Assembly: GCF_023630205.1 (NCBI RefSeq)
Contig: NZ_JALPRR010000006.1
Span: 1 to 64,000, forward strand
Reading direction: 5' to 3'
Length of the DNA stretch: 64,000 nucleotides
Source: Pontibacter ruber
Lineage (GTDB): Bacteria > Bacteroidota > Bacteroidia > Cytophagales > Hymenobacteraceae
Shown here piece by piece: positions 41,128 through 51,126 of this stretch. A program made the translations under genes and the position numbers. Every line of letters starts with the position of its first letter. Position 1 is the first letter of the stretch. The notes beneath the pieces were generated by a model. That model was not told the DNA's origin, ran no database searches, and saw only the letters and a list, made by a program, of their open reading frames with translations.

Positions 41128-43009
41128 ACATGATCTCTGCTAACTCTAGCCAGCGGAATTCCTTTTCTTCCAGCTGTTCGTTTATACGTTCCAGTTCGGT
41201 GGCCCAGGCGGTAAGCTGCGTATGGTCGGTGGTAGTACCGGCGTTCATTAACCCTGTTATCTCCTCCTTGCGCACCTCCATGGCTGCAATGTCTTTTTCC
41301 AGCTGCTCGTACTCCTTTTTCTCGTTGTAAGTGGCTTTGCGCTTGTTGGCGACAGCAGGCTGTTCCTGCTTTTTCTCGGCTACCGGTGCCACTACCTTTT
41401 TCTCTTCCTGTACCTGGCTGCGCTCCTGTTCCTGCTGCCATTCGCGGTAGTCGGTGTAGTTGCCCGGGAAGTTGCGGATCTTGCCATTCCCCTCAAACAC
41501 AAACAGATGGTCTACCAGCCGGTCCATGAAGTAGCGGTCGTGGCTCACAATCAGTAAACAGCCGCCGAAGTTCATCAGGAAATCTTCGAGAATATTCAGG
41601 GTGATGATGTCCAGGTCGTTGGTAGGCTCATCCAGGATCAGGAAGTTCGGGTTTTTGATGAGCACGCGCAGCAGCTGTAAACGGCGCTTTTCGCCTCCGC
41701 TCAGCTTGCTAACCATGGTATACTGTTGCGGCGGCGCAAACTGGAAGTGCTGCAGAAATTGGCTGGCAGTGATTACTTCGCCGTTTGCCATTTCCACCAC
41801 TTCAGCGATCTCCTTCACAATATCGATTACACGCTGATCTTCTTTGTACGTGAGCTCTTCCTGGGTATAGTATCCAAAAACAGTAGTCTGTCCGGCATCA
41901 ATCGTTCCGCTATCAGGCTGTAATTTGCCTATGAGCATGTTCAGGAACGTAGATTTGCCGGCGCCATTCGGACCAACAATGCCTATCCTGTCTTTTTTCT
42001 TGAACACGTACGAGAAGTCGTCCACGATCACTTTCGGGCCAAACCGTTTCGAGATATGGTCCACTTCGATGATCTTGCTGCCCTGGCGGGTGGTCTTTAC
42101 AGACAGCTCCAGTTGTGGGGCAGCCGTTTTCTTTGCCGCTTTCTCTTTCAGCTCCTCAAAAGCATCTACTCTATACTTGGCCTTGGTGCCACGTGCTTTT
42201 GGCTGACGACGGATCCACTCGAGCTCTTTGCGCATCAGGTTGCGCGCCTTGTCTGTCTCGGCGGCTGCAATTTCTTCGCGCTCTGCTTTCTTCTCGATAA
42301 AGTATGTGTAATTGCCTTTGTAAGTATAAATTTTACCTCCGTCCAGCTCGGCAATCTCGTTGGCCACTTTGTCCAGAAAGTAACGGTCGTGCGTCACCAT
42401 CAGGAGGGTGGTATTCTGGGTCGATAGCAGGTTTTCCAGCCACTCAATCGTGTCCAGGTCCAGGTGGTTGGTAGGCTCGTCCAGTATCAGCATGCTGGGC
42501 TCCTCGATCAGTACGCGGGCCATGGCCACGCGCTTGCGCTGCCCACCCGACAATTGCTTTATCTGCTGCTCCAGGTTATGGATACCCAGTTTTGATAAGA
42601 TCTGCTTTACTTTCAGTTCAAAATCCCAGGCCTGCAGCTCGTCCATGCGCTCCATAAGCTTCTGCATTTTGTCGGCGCTTGTGTTTGGGTTCTCCAGGGC
42701 AACTTCGTATTCCCGGATCAGGTCCAATACCTCACTCTGTCCTGAGAAAATAGTCTGTTGCACGGTAAGCTCCTCGTTCATTTCGGGGTTCTGGCCCAGA
42801 AATCCGATCGAAACTTCTTTGCGAAGACTTACACTGCCTTCGTCGGGCGGCAGTTTGCCGGCAAGTACATTGAGCAGGGTAGTTTTGCCAGAGCCGTTAA
42901 CGCCAACCAAGGCTACGCGTTGCCCCTGGCTGATGCCGAAGTTCAGGTTTTTAAAGAGCCAGCGGTCGCCGAAGCTTTTAGAGATATTTTCTGCTGATAG
43001 GTAATTCAT
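41126..43009 (-). CDS. ABC-F family ATPase
   Basis: A 627-residue protein with two ATP-binding cassettes and no membrane part. Walker A: GVNGSGKTT (about 37-45) and GPNGAGKST (about 344-352). Signatures: LSGGQRKR and LSGGEKRR. Walker B: LILDEPTNHLD and LILDEPTNDLD. The interdomain linker (about 235-300) and a C-terminal coiled coil (about 545-627) fit the Uup-like group. Members act on ribosomes during translation or assembly. Confidence 0.93.
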   Translation of the reverse strand: MNYLSAENISKSFGDRWLFKNLNFGISQGQRVALVGVNGSGKTTLLNVLAGKLPPDEGSVSLRKEVSIGFLGQNPEMNEELTVQQTIFSGQSEVLDLIREYEVALENPNTSADKMQKLMERMDELQAWDFELKVKQILSKLGIHNLEQQIKQLSGGQRKRVAMARVLIEEPSMLILDEPTNHLDLDTIEWLENLLSTQNTTLLMVTHDRYFLDKVANEIAELDGGKIYTYKGNYTYFIEKKAEREEIAAAETDKARNLMRKELEWIRRQPKARGTKAKYRVDAFEELKEKAAKKTAAPQLELSVKTTRQGSKIIEVDHISKRFGPKVIVDDFSYVFKKKDRIGIVGPNGAGKSTFLNMLIGKLQPDSGTIDAGQTTVFGYYTQEELTYKEDQRVIDIVKEIAEVVEMANGEVITASQFLQHFQFAPPQQYTMVSKLSGGEKRRLQLLRVLIKNPNFLILDEPTNDLDIITLNILEDFLMNFGGCLLIVSHDRYFMDRLVDHLFVFEGNGKIRNFPGNYTDYREWQQEQERSQVQEEKKVVAPVAEKKQEQPAVANKRKATYNEKKEYEQLEKDIAAMEVRKEEITGLMNAGTTTDHTQLTAWATELERINEQLEEKEFRWLELAEIM

Positions 43010-43054
43010 ACTACAAATTTAGGCATTTCTGCGCTTAGGTACAGGCAAAATAAA

Positions 43055-43085
43055 AACAGGCTGGTCTATAAAAGGCCAGCCTGTT
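43055..43085 (-). terminator. terminator of the SPW-repeat gene
   Basis: A 10-bp stem AACAGGCTGG with CCAGCCTGTT, 22 bases after the stop, T-rich downstream on the minus strand. Confidence 0.75.
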
Positions 43086-43106
43086 CAATGCGTTTGTTTA
43101 TCGTGC

Positions 43107-43496
43107 TTATCTTAGCGGTTCTTCATGTGCTGTAGTAGTTCTATAAGACCTGCTTGGCACACGGTGCGTTGTAAGCGAGGCGAGTATAGAGAACACACCA
43201 AAAATTACATGCGGTGTGTATACATAATCAGCAAATCCAAACATCCACGGCGACAGCGCCAGGATTACGCCAAGTCCAAAGTCTACCATCAGGTGTGACT
43301 GCATTGGTATCTTTTTAATGATACCTACTTCAAAATCGGTGAACACTGTCTGAATCAATGCCAGCACACCAGCAATTACAATTGTCCAGGTGGCGTACGC
43401 ATTATCTGCAAAACCAAATAACCATGGTGAAGCTATCATCAGTAGTCCGACTACATAATCCAAAATACCGTGAAAACGGGTTGGTATAAATCTCAT
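43107..43496 (-). CDS. SPW-repeat membrane protein
   Basis: A 129-residue protein with four membrane helices and two copies of the SPW motif: ASPWLFGFADNAY (about 22-34) and LSPWMFGFADYVY (about 81-93). Each SPW repeat covers two helices. Function of the family is unknown. It is the second gene of a run of small membrane-protein genes on the minus strand. Confidence 0.9.
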   Translation of the reverse strand: MRFIPTRFHGILDYVVGLLMIASPWLFGFADNAYATWTIVIAGVLALIQTVFTDFEVGIIKKIPMQSHLMVDFGLGVILALSPWMFGFADYVYTPHVIFGVFSILASLTTHRVPSRSYRTTTAHEEPLR

Positions 43497-43567
43497 CTCT
43501 GTCCTCCTTTCACATTTGTTATACTACCATCTATACGGCGGAAGAGAGGGGTGGTTCTAAGATTTGT

Positions 43568-44083
43568 TCAAATTTGTTGTCCTGTTACTACTACTGTTCG
43601 TGCCAGATAATCGTGCAACATCTGGCTGCGCCGTGTGGTCAGCATCAGCAAAAAACCCAGGAAGAAAGGTATAATGGATGCAATTTTAGAGAAATAACGC
43701 AGGTTGGCCTGTGCAAAACTGATGCGCTTTCCGCGTAGGTCGGTTACCTTCAGTCCGATGGTGAATTTGCCAATAGTAGCCTGTTTGGGAGAGGCCTCCA
43801 GCAACGTATAATACAACCAGTGCAACACCGGGAAGTAGGCGTTCACAAAAAGAGTTTTCAGGATAAAGGTGATAGCTGCAGTATTGATGGTGTTGTTTAC
43901 CATCACATTTTCCCAGGTCTGCAGATGCTGACCCTGGCCAGAGGTTGAATAAAAAATCAGGGAATACCAGAACACCAGCAGGGTGGTGTCTACCAGAAAC
44001 GCAACAAAACGGGTTGCCAGGGAGCCGTACAGGGACGATCGTTTTATAACAGGCTCAATAGGGAAAGTTGTAGCAGTTTGCAT
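43568..44083 (-). CDS. RDD family membrane protein
   Basis: About 171 residues from the ATG at 44083; the frame is open to 44125 but the internal start gives a more usual N-terminus (MQTATTFPIEPV). The RDD motif appears as LATRFVAFLVDTTLLVF, and a second conserved block as QATIGKFTIGLKVTDLRGKRISFAQA. Three helices. Some family members relate to Na+/H+ exchange; the role here is unknown. Confidence 0.85.
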   Translation of the reverse strand: MQTATTFPIEPVIKRSSLYGSLATRFVAFLVDTTLLVFWYSLIFYSTSGQGQHLQTWENVMVNNTINTAAITFILKTLFVNAYFPVLHWLYYTLLEASPKQATIGKFTIGLKVTDLRGKRISFAQANLRYFSKIASIIPFFLGFLLMLTTRRSQMLHDYLARTVVVTGQQI

Positions 44084-44419
44084 AAGGGCATCTCGTTTTA
44101 GATGTTGATAAAACTGCTTTACCAACCGATCGGGTAAAGCCTACGCGTTGTCTGTTACTTCAAACTACTACTGGCAAAACAACCATACGTATTACTATGG
44201 AAGGCATTGTTTTAAAGTAGTTTAAAGATAGTATTTATTTTTAAACTAACAAATTTTTAAACATATTTTATATCTCAGATATAAAATGTGATTATGTCGG
44301 CTTGGTTTATAACTTAAATCTAGAAGTTAAAAATCCAACACAAAATATAAATCGGGTAAACAGCCTTATTTTGATGGTGAACATTCCATTTAGTCGTTTT
44401 TACCTTAACTTCGCTCATT
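44084..44419. other. gene-free stretch before murI
   Basis: About 335 bases, strongly AT-rich from 44215 to 44300. TTAACTTCG at 44405-44413 resembles a -7 box for murI. No ORF or repeat is seen. Confidence 0.45.
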
Positions 44420-45235
44420 ATGGTTAAGGAGAGAAGAGAGCAGCCAATCGGCATTTTCGACAGTGGCATAGGTGGCCTTACAGTAGCGCAGGCTATTACG
44501 AACGTGCTGCCCAACGAGCGTATAGTTTATTTTGGCGACACGGCACACCTGCCTTACGGCGACAAATCGACGGCAGCCATACAGGCGTATTCCGTGAAAA
44601 TTTGCGACCTACTGATAAAACAACACTGCAAAGTAATTTTGATTGCGTGCAACTCTGCTTCAGCGGCTGCATACGAACTGGTAAAGGAATATGTTGGCAG
44701 CAAAGCCAAGGTGCTGAATGTGATCGATCCGATCGTGAAGTATATCGGGGAAACGTACCCCGCCCAAACCATTGGACTGATCGGTACGAAACAGACCGTA
44801 AACTCCAATGTCTACCGCAAAAAGATAGACGAACTGGGGCTCGACATCACCCTGAAATCGCATGCTACACCTTTGTTAGCAGCCATGATCGAAGAAGGTT
44901 TCTTTAATGATTCCATTTCGGAGAGTGTCATTCATACTTACCTGTCGGATCCGGACCTGAAAGGTATAGAGGCACTGATCCTGGGCTGTACGCATTACCC
45001 GCTCATCAAAAAACAGATAGAGAATTTTTACAAAGGCAAAGTGGATGTGCTCGACGCCAGCCATATTGTGGCGCTGCATGTAAAGCATTTTCTGGAGCAG
45101 AATGGTATAGCCGCTGAAAAGCTTTCCGGCGACCACAAGTTCTATGTGTCAGACTATACCGAGTCGTTCGAGGAAAGTACCCGGATCTTCTTCAAACGCG
45201 AAGTCCACCTGGAGCAGTACCCGTTATGGGAGTAG
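44420..45235 (+). CDS. murI: glutamate racemase
   Basis: A 271-residue enzyme making D-glutamate for peptidoglycan. IGIFDSGIGGLTVAQA (8-23), YFGDTAHLPYG, the first catalytic Cys in ILIACNSASAAAYE, and the second in LILGCTHYPLI are all present. Length is normal. It is followed by a repeat island and so is probably monocistronic. Confidence 0.96.
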   Translation: MVKERREQPIGIFDSGIGGLTVAQAITNVLPNERIVYFGDTAHLPYGDKSTAAIQAYSVKICDLLIKQHCKVILIACNSASAAAYELVKEYVGSKAKVLNVIDPIVKYIGETYPAQTIGLIGTKQTVNSNVYRKKIDELGLDITLKSHATPLLAAMIEEGFFNDSISESVIHTYLSDPDLKGIEALILGCTHYPLIKKQIENFYKGKVDVLDASHIVALHVKHFLEQNGIAAEKLSGDHKFYVSDYTESFEESTRIFFKREVHLEQYPLWE

Positions 45236-45850
45236 GTGGGTAATTACGAATTACTAATGACGAATTGAGGCAGCAGGGTATAAACTGTCATTTCGAGCAG
45301 AGCGAGAAATCTGCTTCAGTTTTATAGCTGAAGTTTATACTTGTAGCAAACAAGTCTGTTACTATCGTAGCTGGCTTTACCCCTCAGTCTTACTTGCCTA
45401 TACTTTCATAGTCTCTATTGGTGCGCTCAGGGCCGCGGGGCCTCGTCCTCGGGCATCGCGCTGTCTATTGAAGCTGCCATCGGCTGCGCCTGTAGGCTGC
45501 CCTTGCGGGCACCGCAACAATAGAAGGCGCTCTACCCAAGGACTGCTGTTGACACCGCTTCGTAAGCTGCCATGGAACTGGAACCTAGCCCCCCTTTGAA
45601 GGGGGTAGGGGGATGACCAACAGCAGCTATGAAATTTATACTTCCATGTAAAGCAGAAACTCCCTCCTTGATAGGGGTAAGGGTGTGTTTATACTTGTGC
45701 GATGAAACTCATACTTCAAAGTGTAGTAACAGCCGTAAAGCTCCCCTCCTTAGACTAGCAAGAACGCGAGTTCGAAGGTAGCGAGCGTAGCTCTGAGGGG
45801 TCAGGGGTGGTTGGATAACTCGTGACTCGGAACTCGTGACCCGGAACTCA
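45236..45850 (-). repeat. composite intergenic repeat, copy B (reversed)
   Basis: No gene between 45236 and 45908. After a short AATTACG-type repeat, 45275-45835 is the reverse complement of the arrangement in copies A and C. It includes the hairpin GCGCTGTCTATTG (45458-45470) with CAATAG...GGCGC (45518-45530), a solo 31-bp DUF559-type repeat at 45587-45617, and the AGACTAGCAAGAACGCGAGT module. About 75 bases around 45575-45652 are almost identical to 54225-54310. It ends in a period-14 string (AACTCGTGACTCGG). Confidence 0.85.
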
Positions 45851-45908
45851 TACCTACAATCTTCTTTGCCATAAAAAGCGTACCTTTACCATACTAGCAC
45901 AAGAACTC

Positions 45909-46472
45909 ATGAAAAAGCGATACCTGACCATCGGCGACTTCAAGCGCAATGCTTTTATTGTAGCGGCTGCCGCCTGCATGGGACTCACCAGTTGTGATAA
46001 TAACAACCGTACCAACAACGACTGGGGCAGCGGCGAAACCGTAGCTACTCCGGATGGCATCATCACAGAGCTTACAGAAGAGGCGCCGGACCAATGGAAG
46101 ATCACCGATGAGCGCACCACAGCGCCGGGGCAAAGTATGGCCATTCTCAAATATAACGACGGCAGGGTTGATACGCTACAAGGGCTGGCACTCGAGAACC
46201 GGATGCGTGACATCGCAAACAATCAGTCAACTTACCAGCAAGGCGGCTTTGGCCTGGGCAGTGTGCTTTGGTGGAGTGGCATGGGCTACATGGCAGGCCG
46301 TATGATGGCTCCGCGTGCAGGTTACTATGCCAACCCGGGCGTAATGCAGCGCACCGAAGCATGGCGCCAGAACGTGCAAACCTACCGTCAGCGAAGTACA
46401 GCCCCAAGTTCCGGCAGAAGCGGTTACTTCCGAGGACGCAGCAGTGGCCGTAGCAGCGGGTTTGGCGGTTAA
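45909..46472 (+). CDS. YgiB-like lipoprotein
   Basis: A 187-residue protein with a lipoprotein signal (IVAAAACMGLTSC, Cys29). The middle segment GSVLWWSGMGYMAGRMMAPRAG and the Ser/Gly/Arg-rich end (GRSSGRSSGFGG) resemble E. coli YgiB (DUF1190). The next gene is a YgiC-like ligase, as in E. coli, which strengthens the call. Function of the pair is not established. Confidence 0.65.
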   Translation: MKKRYLTIGDFKRNAFIVAAAACMGLTSCDNNNRTNNDWGSGETVATPDGIITELTEEAPDQWKITDERTTAPGQSMAILKYNDGRVDTLQGLALENRMRDIANNQSTYQQGGFGLGSVLWWSGMGYMAGRMMAPRAGYYANPGVMQRTEAWRQNVQTYRQRSTAPSSGRSGYFRGRSSGRSSGFGG

Positions 46473-46495
46473 GTTATACTTCGCGATATTATTTC

Positions 46496-47683
46496 ATGCT
46501 GAATAAAGGAAAGAATACGGTTCGCCTGGAGCCACACGCAGGCGATGTGGAGACAGCTGTGCGCGGACTTGGCTGGGAGTGGTGCGTGGAGGATGGTTGC
46601 GCCAACTATGTGCCCGGTGAGGCAGTGGTTGTAAACGAGAATGAAGCTGACGCACTGTTGGAGGCTGCCGATACGCTGTACGATATGATGGTGCAGGCCG
46701 TGCCGGACGATTTGCCGGATGCTTTTCTGAAAGTGCTGGGCATTCCGGAGAACCTGTGGCGCCTGGTACGCCAGACGTGGAACGATGACCGGCAGTGGCA
46801 CCTGTACGGCCGCTTCGACCTGGCACAAACACCCGAGGGGCCGAAGCTGCTGGAGTTCAATGCCGATACCGCTACTTCGATTCCTGAAACGGCAGTAGTG
46901 CAGTGGGCCAGCCTGGCTGCGGCCGGTAAGCACAGTGCCAATCAGTACTCTGGTTTGTACGAGGCGCTGGTAGAGCAGTTTAAGACCTGGCGCATGCTCA
47001 ATGACGACCTGCCGCCTGCTTTGCTGCTGACCTACCTGGGGGTAAGTGCCGAAGACGAAACAAATTGCGCTGTGCTGGCAGAGGCTGCCAAGGATGCCGG
47101 CTTTGATGCCCACCTCTGCCCGATAGAGAACGTGAACATTTCAACCGAAGGCACTGAAAAAGGCGTTTGGGCACAGGTAGGAGCGGAGCAGTGGCAACAG
47201 TTTCCGTTCCTGTTCAAGCTACTGCCCTGGGAGCAGATCGCCTGGGAAGAGCCGGAGCTGCTTGAGAGCCTGACGCAGTTATCCCGCAGCCGCACAGTGG
47301 TTATCGCCAACCCGGCTTATTCCTTGTTGTTTCAGAGCAAAGGCATGCTGGCCTGGCTCTGGAAAGCGTTCCCGTACCACCCGCTGCTGCTCGAGGCCGA
47401 CCTGACGCCTCTGAGTGGAAAGTATATCCGGAAGCCATACTTCGGCCGCGAAGGGCAAAGCATAGAAGTGGTGGACAAGGTACAGGTAACGAAGATGGAG
47501 GGCGAATACGACCAGCAGCAGCAGGTATACCAGCGCTGGTGCGAGTTGCCCGAAGACAACAAAGGGTATACCTACCAGGCAGGCGTGTTCTGGGCCGGAG
47601 AAGGCTGCGCCATCGGTTTTCGTCGCGAGAAAGGCATCATCACCAACCTGTCGCAGTTTGTGCCGCATTTGGTAGAAGGATGA
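46496..47683 (+). CDS. glutathionylspermidine synthase-family ligase (YgiC-like)
   Basis: A 395-residue ATP-grasp protein of the glutathionylspermidine synthase family: WHLYGRFDLAQTPEGPKLLEFNADTATSIPE, FLFKLLPWEQ, IRKPYFGREGQS and the C-terminal YQAGVFWAGEGCAIGFRRE. It lacks the amidase domain, as YgiC and YjfC do. The reaction is an acid-amine ligation with unknown partners. It starts 23 bases after the YgiB-like gene and is followed by map. Confidence 0.88.
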   Translation: MLNKGKNTVRLEPHAGDVETAVRGLGWEWCVEDGCANYVPGEAVVVNENEADALLEAADTLYDMMVQAVPDDLPDAFLKVLGIPENLWRLVRQTWNDDRQWHLYGRFDLAQTPEGPKLLEFNADTATSIPETAVVQWASLAAAGKHSANQYSGLYEALVEQFKTWRMLNDDLPPALLLTYLGVSAEDETNCAVLAEAAKDAGFDAHLCPIENVNISTEGTEKGVWAQVGAEQWQQFPFLFKLLPWEQIAWEEPELLESLTQLSRSRTVVIANPAYSLLFQSKGMLAWLWKAFPYHPLLLEADLTPLSGKYIRKPYFGREGQSIEVVDKVQVTKMEGEYDQQQQVYQRWCELPEDNKGYTYQAGVFWAGEGCAIGFRREKGIITNLSQFVPHLVEG

Positions 47684-47707
47684 TCATGATATTTATACTT
47701 TAGCAAT

Positions 47708-48466
47708 ATGTCAATCGAATCAGAGGCAGATCTGGCAGGGATCAAAAGGATAAGCGAAGTGGTAGCCATTACCCTGAAGCGCATGCGGGAACATGCCAGG
47801 GCCGGCATGTCGACCAAAGCGTTGGATGAGTATGGTTTTGAGATCCTGCAGTCGTATGGTGCTAAATCGGCGCCTAAAGTTACCTACAACTTCCCTGGCT
47901 ATACGTGTATAAGCGTTAACAACGAAGCGGCACACGGCATTCCTTCTGATAACACCATCCTGAAAGAAGGCGATCTGGTGAACATAGACGTTTCGGCGGA
48001 GCTAAACGGATACTTTGCTGATAACGGTGGCTCGTTTGTGCTGGGCGAGGACATCCAGGGATTGAACAAGTTAGTGGATGCCTCCGTCAGTGCGCTTCAT
48101 AAAGCCCTGAAAGAGATAAGAGGCGGCAGGCGAATCGCCGACATTGGAAAGATCATCGAGGCCGAAGCCAAAAAGAATGGCTTTAAAGTGATCAAGAACC
48201 TGGTTGGCCATGGAGTGGGCCGAAGCCTGCACGAAGAGCCGCACGAAATCCCCTGCTTTTACGACCGTTTCAACACGCAGCGGTTCCGGAAGAACACGGT
48301 CGTTGCTGTAGAAACCTTTATCTCTACAAAAGGAAGTTATACCCGCGACAAAGGCGATGGCTGGACCCTACTAGCCGATAAAGGAGGCTTTGTGGCGCAG
48401 CACGAGCACACCATCCTTATCACGGATGGCGAGCCCATTATACTTACAATGGCAAACGGGATCTGA
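47708..48466 (+). CDS. map: type I methionine aminopeptidase
   Basis: A 252-residue metalloprotease removing N-terminal methionine from new proteins. Active-site residues: His in NNEAAHGIPSD (about 79), Asp in VNIDVSAELNGYFADNG (two ligands 11 apart), His in GHGVGRSLHEEPHEIP, and Glu in AVETFISTK and QHEHTILI. Normal length. It begins 24 bases after the ligase gene. Confidence 0.95.
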   Translation: MSIESEADLAGIKRISEVVAITLKRMREHARAGMSTKALDEYGFEILQSYGAKSAPKVTYNFPGYTCISVNNEAAHGIPSDNTILKEGDLVNIDVSAELNGYFADNGGSFVLGEDIQGLNKLVDASVSALHKALKEIRGGRRIADIGKIIEAEAKKNGFKVIKNLVGHGVGRSLHEEPHEIPCFYDRFNTQRFRKNTVVAVETFISTKGSYTRDKGDGWTLLADKGGFVAQHEHTILITDGEPIILTMANGI

Positions 48467-48505
48467 TCTTAACCGGTGCTGCCACCAGCTACACCAAGCT
48501 CGTCC

Positions 48506-50815
48506 TTACATCGGCAACCGGAACCCCAGGCTCAGGAAACCCCGGAAAGAGGTGCCAGCTTCGCGGGCTATGCCAGCGGTAAGCGGGCCCAGGCGAGAGA
48601 TATAGCCTACTGAGGCGCCAAAGCCCAGGCGCGTGGTCTCGCCCCGGAGCGTGCGGGTACCGTTAAGCAGATTGGTGTTCAGCACACTCGACTGGAGCTG
48701 GAAGTATAAATTCTGTCGTGCCTGGTACTGCAGCCCTGCGTTGGCATACAATAAATTATCTACAGAATAAGCGTAGGGCTCTACTGCCCAGTACTCCACC
48801 GCATTAGGCAGCACAGGCCGGTAGCCGCCTACCAGTGTTTCGGAGCCCAGTGGCAGCTCTTTTTCGGTGTAAACGACCATGCCCTGTCGCATGATGATAC
48901 TTAGCTTGGGCCTGACAGGAAATATACCGATAGCCTGTGCCGAGAAGCGCATGAACGGCTCTCGTTTATCCAGTGTCTGTGTAACTTCCTGTTTCGACTC
49001 TTCCGAAGCCGTTCTGGCGCTGAACTTGTTACCGGTTACCAGTTGGGCAGTAGCTTCTGTTCTCCAGCCTTTGGTCGGGTATACCTGCCGATTAAATTTA
49101 TTTGATTTGAAATAAGTACTGAAGCTCAGGTTGCGGATACGCAGGCGCTCTACCTGGCTGATGTCAAGTAGGGTAGAGTCCAGGTCGATCTGGTCGCCTA
49201 CTTCCGGCGACAAACCAGCCTTGTTATATTCTACCTGCTGCCCGATGGTCCAGCTGTTGTTGGTAGTGGTTTGCCAACCTGCAATCGTGCTGTACCTGTC
49301 CTGGCTGAGAACGGCAATTTTCCGGCCGTTGCCACTAAAGAGCGGAAGCTCGTTCTTATAGTAGATGTGCCCCAACCTGGCTGCGAAATTCTGCCGGTAG
49401 CCCATGTATTTGAGGTAATTTAGATCAGAGCGGATGTTCTGCCCCAGGTCGGCCTCGGCCACAAACCGCGAACCCTGAAACAGTAAGTTGCGGTGGGTAT
49501 AGTTGAGGGTAGCGCCAGCCCGGTTCTCCGAATCGTAATACAGCGCAGCTTTCAGAAAAGCGTTTTGTGCCTCCACTACGTTTACTTCCAGCGTGAAATG
49601 CTGCTCGCCGGGCACAATGGCATAAGATACTTTATTGAACAGGCCTGTGCCGTAGAGCACTTCAATCCGGTCGTCGATGTCGTCCAGTGCTATCTGCTGG
49701 GTTTCCCTGATCCGTAGCTTTCTTTCAATCAACTGATCGGACACTTTCTCCGCACCCTGAATCACTACCTTCTCCACAAAAACCGAATCGAGGTGGTTGA
49801 TGCGTTTCACGTTGCGCATCGGCTCTCCGTAGGCGTTCATTTGGCTGGCAATGGTCTTCAGGCTGTCGAGGTACGGGCGGGCTGATTTTTCGCCGAGCTC
49901 GATGATGGCTTTGGTCTCGTTGAAGCTTCCGTTGCTAAAAGTGCCCAGGCTGTCCACCATATCCAGCAGGAAATCACATTTTTCTTTCTCTTTCTCCGAG
50001 TTAGCCGCTGCCGTGAAAAAAGTTGTCTGCACCAGCACATCTACCATGGTGCGCAGGTTTTGCTTTGGCTCCAGTGCACCCCCAACGTTCACCCCGATGA
50101 TGTAATCAGCCCCCATATCCAGCGCTTCCTGCACCGGGAAATTCTGCACCAGGCCTCCGTCTATCAGCAGGCGTCCGTTAAGCTGCACCGGCGTGAAGGC
50201 CGATGGAATCGCCATACTTGCCCGCATGGCTTCGGCCAGGAAACCGCTGTTGAGCACTACCTTTTCGCCGGTCACCAGGTCGGTGGCAACGCAGGCAAAA
50301 GGAACCGGGAGTTTATTGAAATTGCTGATGCCGTGGGCGCTGCGGGTAAGGCCGGTAAGCGTTCGGGTGAGCACCTGCCCTTCGATCATCCCACTCGGGA
50401 AACCAATCTTTAGTTTGTTTACTGGTAGTTCGAGCAGGTAACGGCCGTAGTAATCTTTGTCCTCGATGGCGATCTGGTTCAGCGTTACCTGGTTGCTCAG
50501 CAGCAGGTCCCACTTCAGGTCGATGGCAATTTTTTCGATCTCATCCGGGGTATAGCCAATGGCATACAAAGCACCTACTAAAGCGCCCATGCTGGTGCCT
50601 GTGATGTAATCGGGTTTGATACCGGCTTGTTCCATCACCTTCAGGAACCCGATGTGCGCCATCCCTTTTGCACCGCCCCCGCTCAGCACCAGCCCGATGC
50701 GGGGCCTTTTACCCGTAGCTTCCAGCGACTGAGCCTGCAGGCTGCTACCGATCAGGCAACAGCAGATGAGCAGCAGCAGGGACTTTAACCAATATTTCAG
50801 GTGCAGGTTTGTCAT
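48506..50815 (-). CDS. patatin-like phospholipase with outer-membrane barrel
   Basis: A 769-residue protein with a signal peptide (LLLLICCCLIGSSLQAQ). The patatin domain (about 35-260) has the oxyanion GGGAKG, the nucleophile Ser in GTSMGAL and the catalytic Asp in DGGLVQNFP. A POTRA-like region (about 345-425) and a BamA-type beta barrel (about 430-769) follow. This layout matches PlpD-type proteins that display a phospholipase at the outer membrane. It converges with map. Confidence 0.92.
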   Translation of the reverse strand: MTNLHLKYWLKSLLLLICCCLIGSSLQAQSLEATGKRPRIGLVLSGGGAKGMAHIGFLKVMEQAGIKPDYITGTSMGALVGALYAIGYTPDEIEKIAIDLKWDLLLSNQVTLNQIAIEDKDYYGRYLLELPVNKLKIGFPSGMIEGQVLTRTLTGLTRSAHGISNFNKLPVPFACVATDLVTGEKVVLNSGFLAEAMRASMAIPSAFTPVQLNGRLLIDGGLVQNFPVQEALDMGADYIIGVNVGGALEPKQNLRTMVDVLVQTTFFTAAANSEKEKEKCDFLLDMVDSLGTFSNGSFNETKAIIELGEKSARPYLDSLKTIASQMNAYGEPMRNVKRINHLDSVFVEKVVIQGAEKVSDQLIERKLRIRETQQIALDDIDDRIEVLYGTGLFNKVSYAIVPGEQHFTLEVNVVEAQNAFLKAALYYDSENRAGATLNYTHRNLLFQGSRFVAEADLGQNIRSDLNYLKYMGYRQNFAARLGHIYYKNELPLFSGNGRKIAVLSQDRYSTIAGWQTTTNNSWTIGQQVEYNKAGLSPEVGDQIDLDSTLLDISQVERLRIRNLSFSTYFKSNKFNRQVYPTKGWRTEATAQLVTGNKFSARTASEESKQEVTQTLDKREPFMRFSAQAIGIFPVRPKLSIIMRQGMVVYTEKELPLGSETLVGGYRPVLPNAVEYWAVEPYAYSVDNLLYANAGLQYQARQNLYFQLQSSVLNTNLLNGTRTLRGETTRLGFGASVGYISRLGPLTAGIAREAGTSFRGFLSLGFRLPM

Positions 50816-51094
50816 GTAAGTTAGTTTCAGTGAACGAGGCCGGCGGTTTTGCCGCAGGGCCAGTAGGGTACGATAGCGATAGCAAGTATAATTTTATCCT
50901 CAGTTTCAGGCAGAAAGCGCCTTTTCCGAAAGATTATAAAAAGTAAAGTTAAGGAGCTTAGTATCATACCAAAATCAGCACTGAAATATTTTTATCCTGT
51001 GCAAGAGGTTGTTGTTATAGTATAAATTATCAGGTGGGGAGTTGCCATACTTATCTTCAAATTCTCACATCTCCAAATTTCCAAATTAAACAAC
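50816..51094. other. gene-free stretch between patatin gene and nuoH
   Basis: A divergent region. It holds a GCCGGCGGTTTTGCCGC hairpin near 50840 and, near 51058-51088, irregular repeats of TCTCCAAAT/TTTCCAAAT. No ORF is seen. Confidence 0.5.
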
Positions 51095-51102
51095 TACCTT
51101 TG
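51095..51102 (+). promoter_or_regulatory. nuoH promoter -7 box
   Basis: TACCTTTG fits TAnnTTTG exactly, 24 bases before the nuoH ATG. No clear -33 TTTG is visible at the usual distance. Confidence 0.5.
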
Positions 51103-51126
51103 CCTGTTAACAAACGCTAACTGCCT

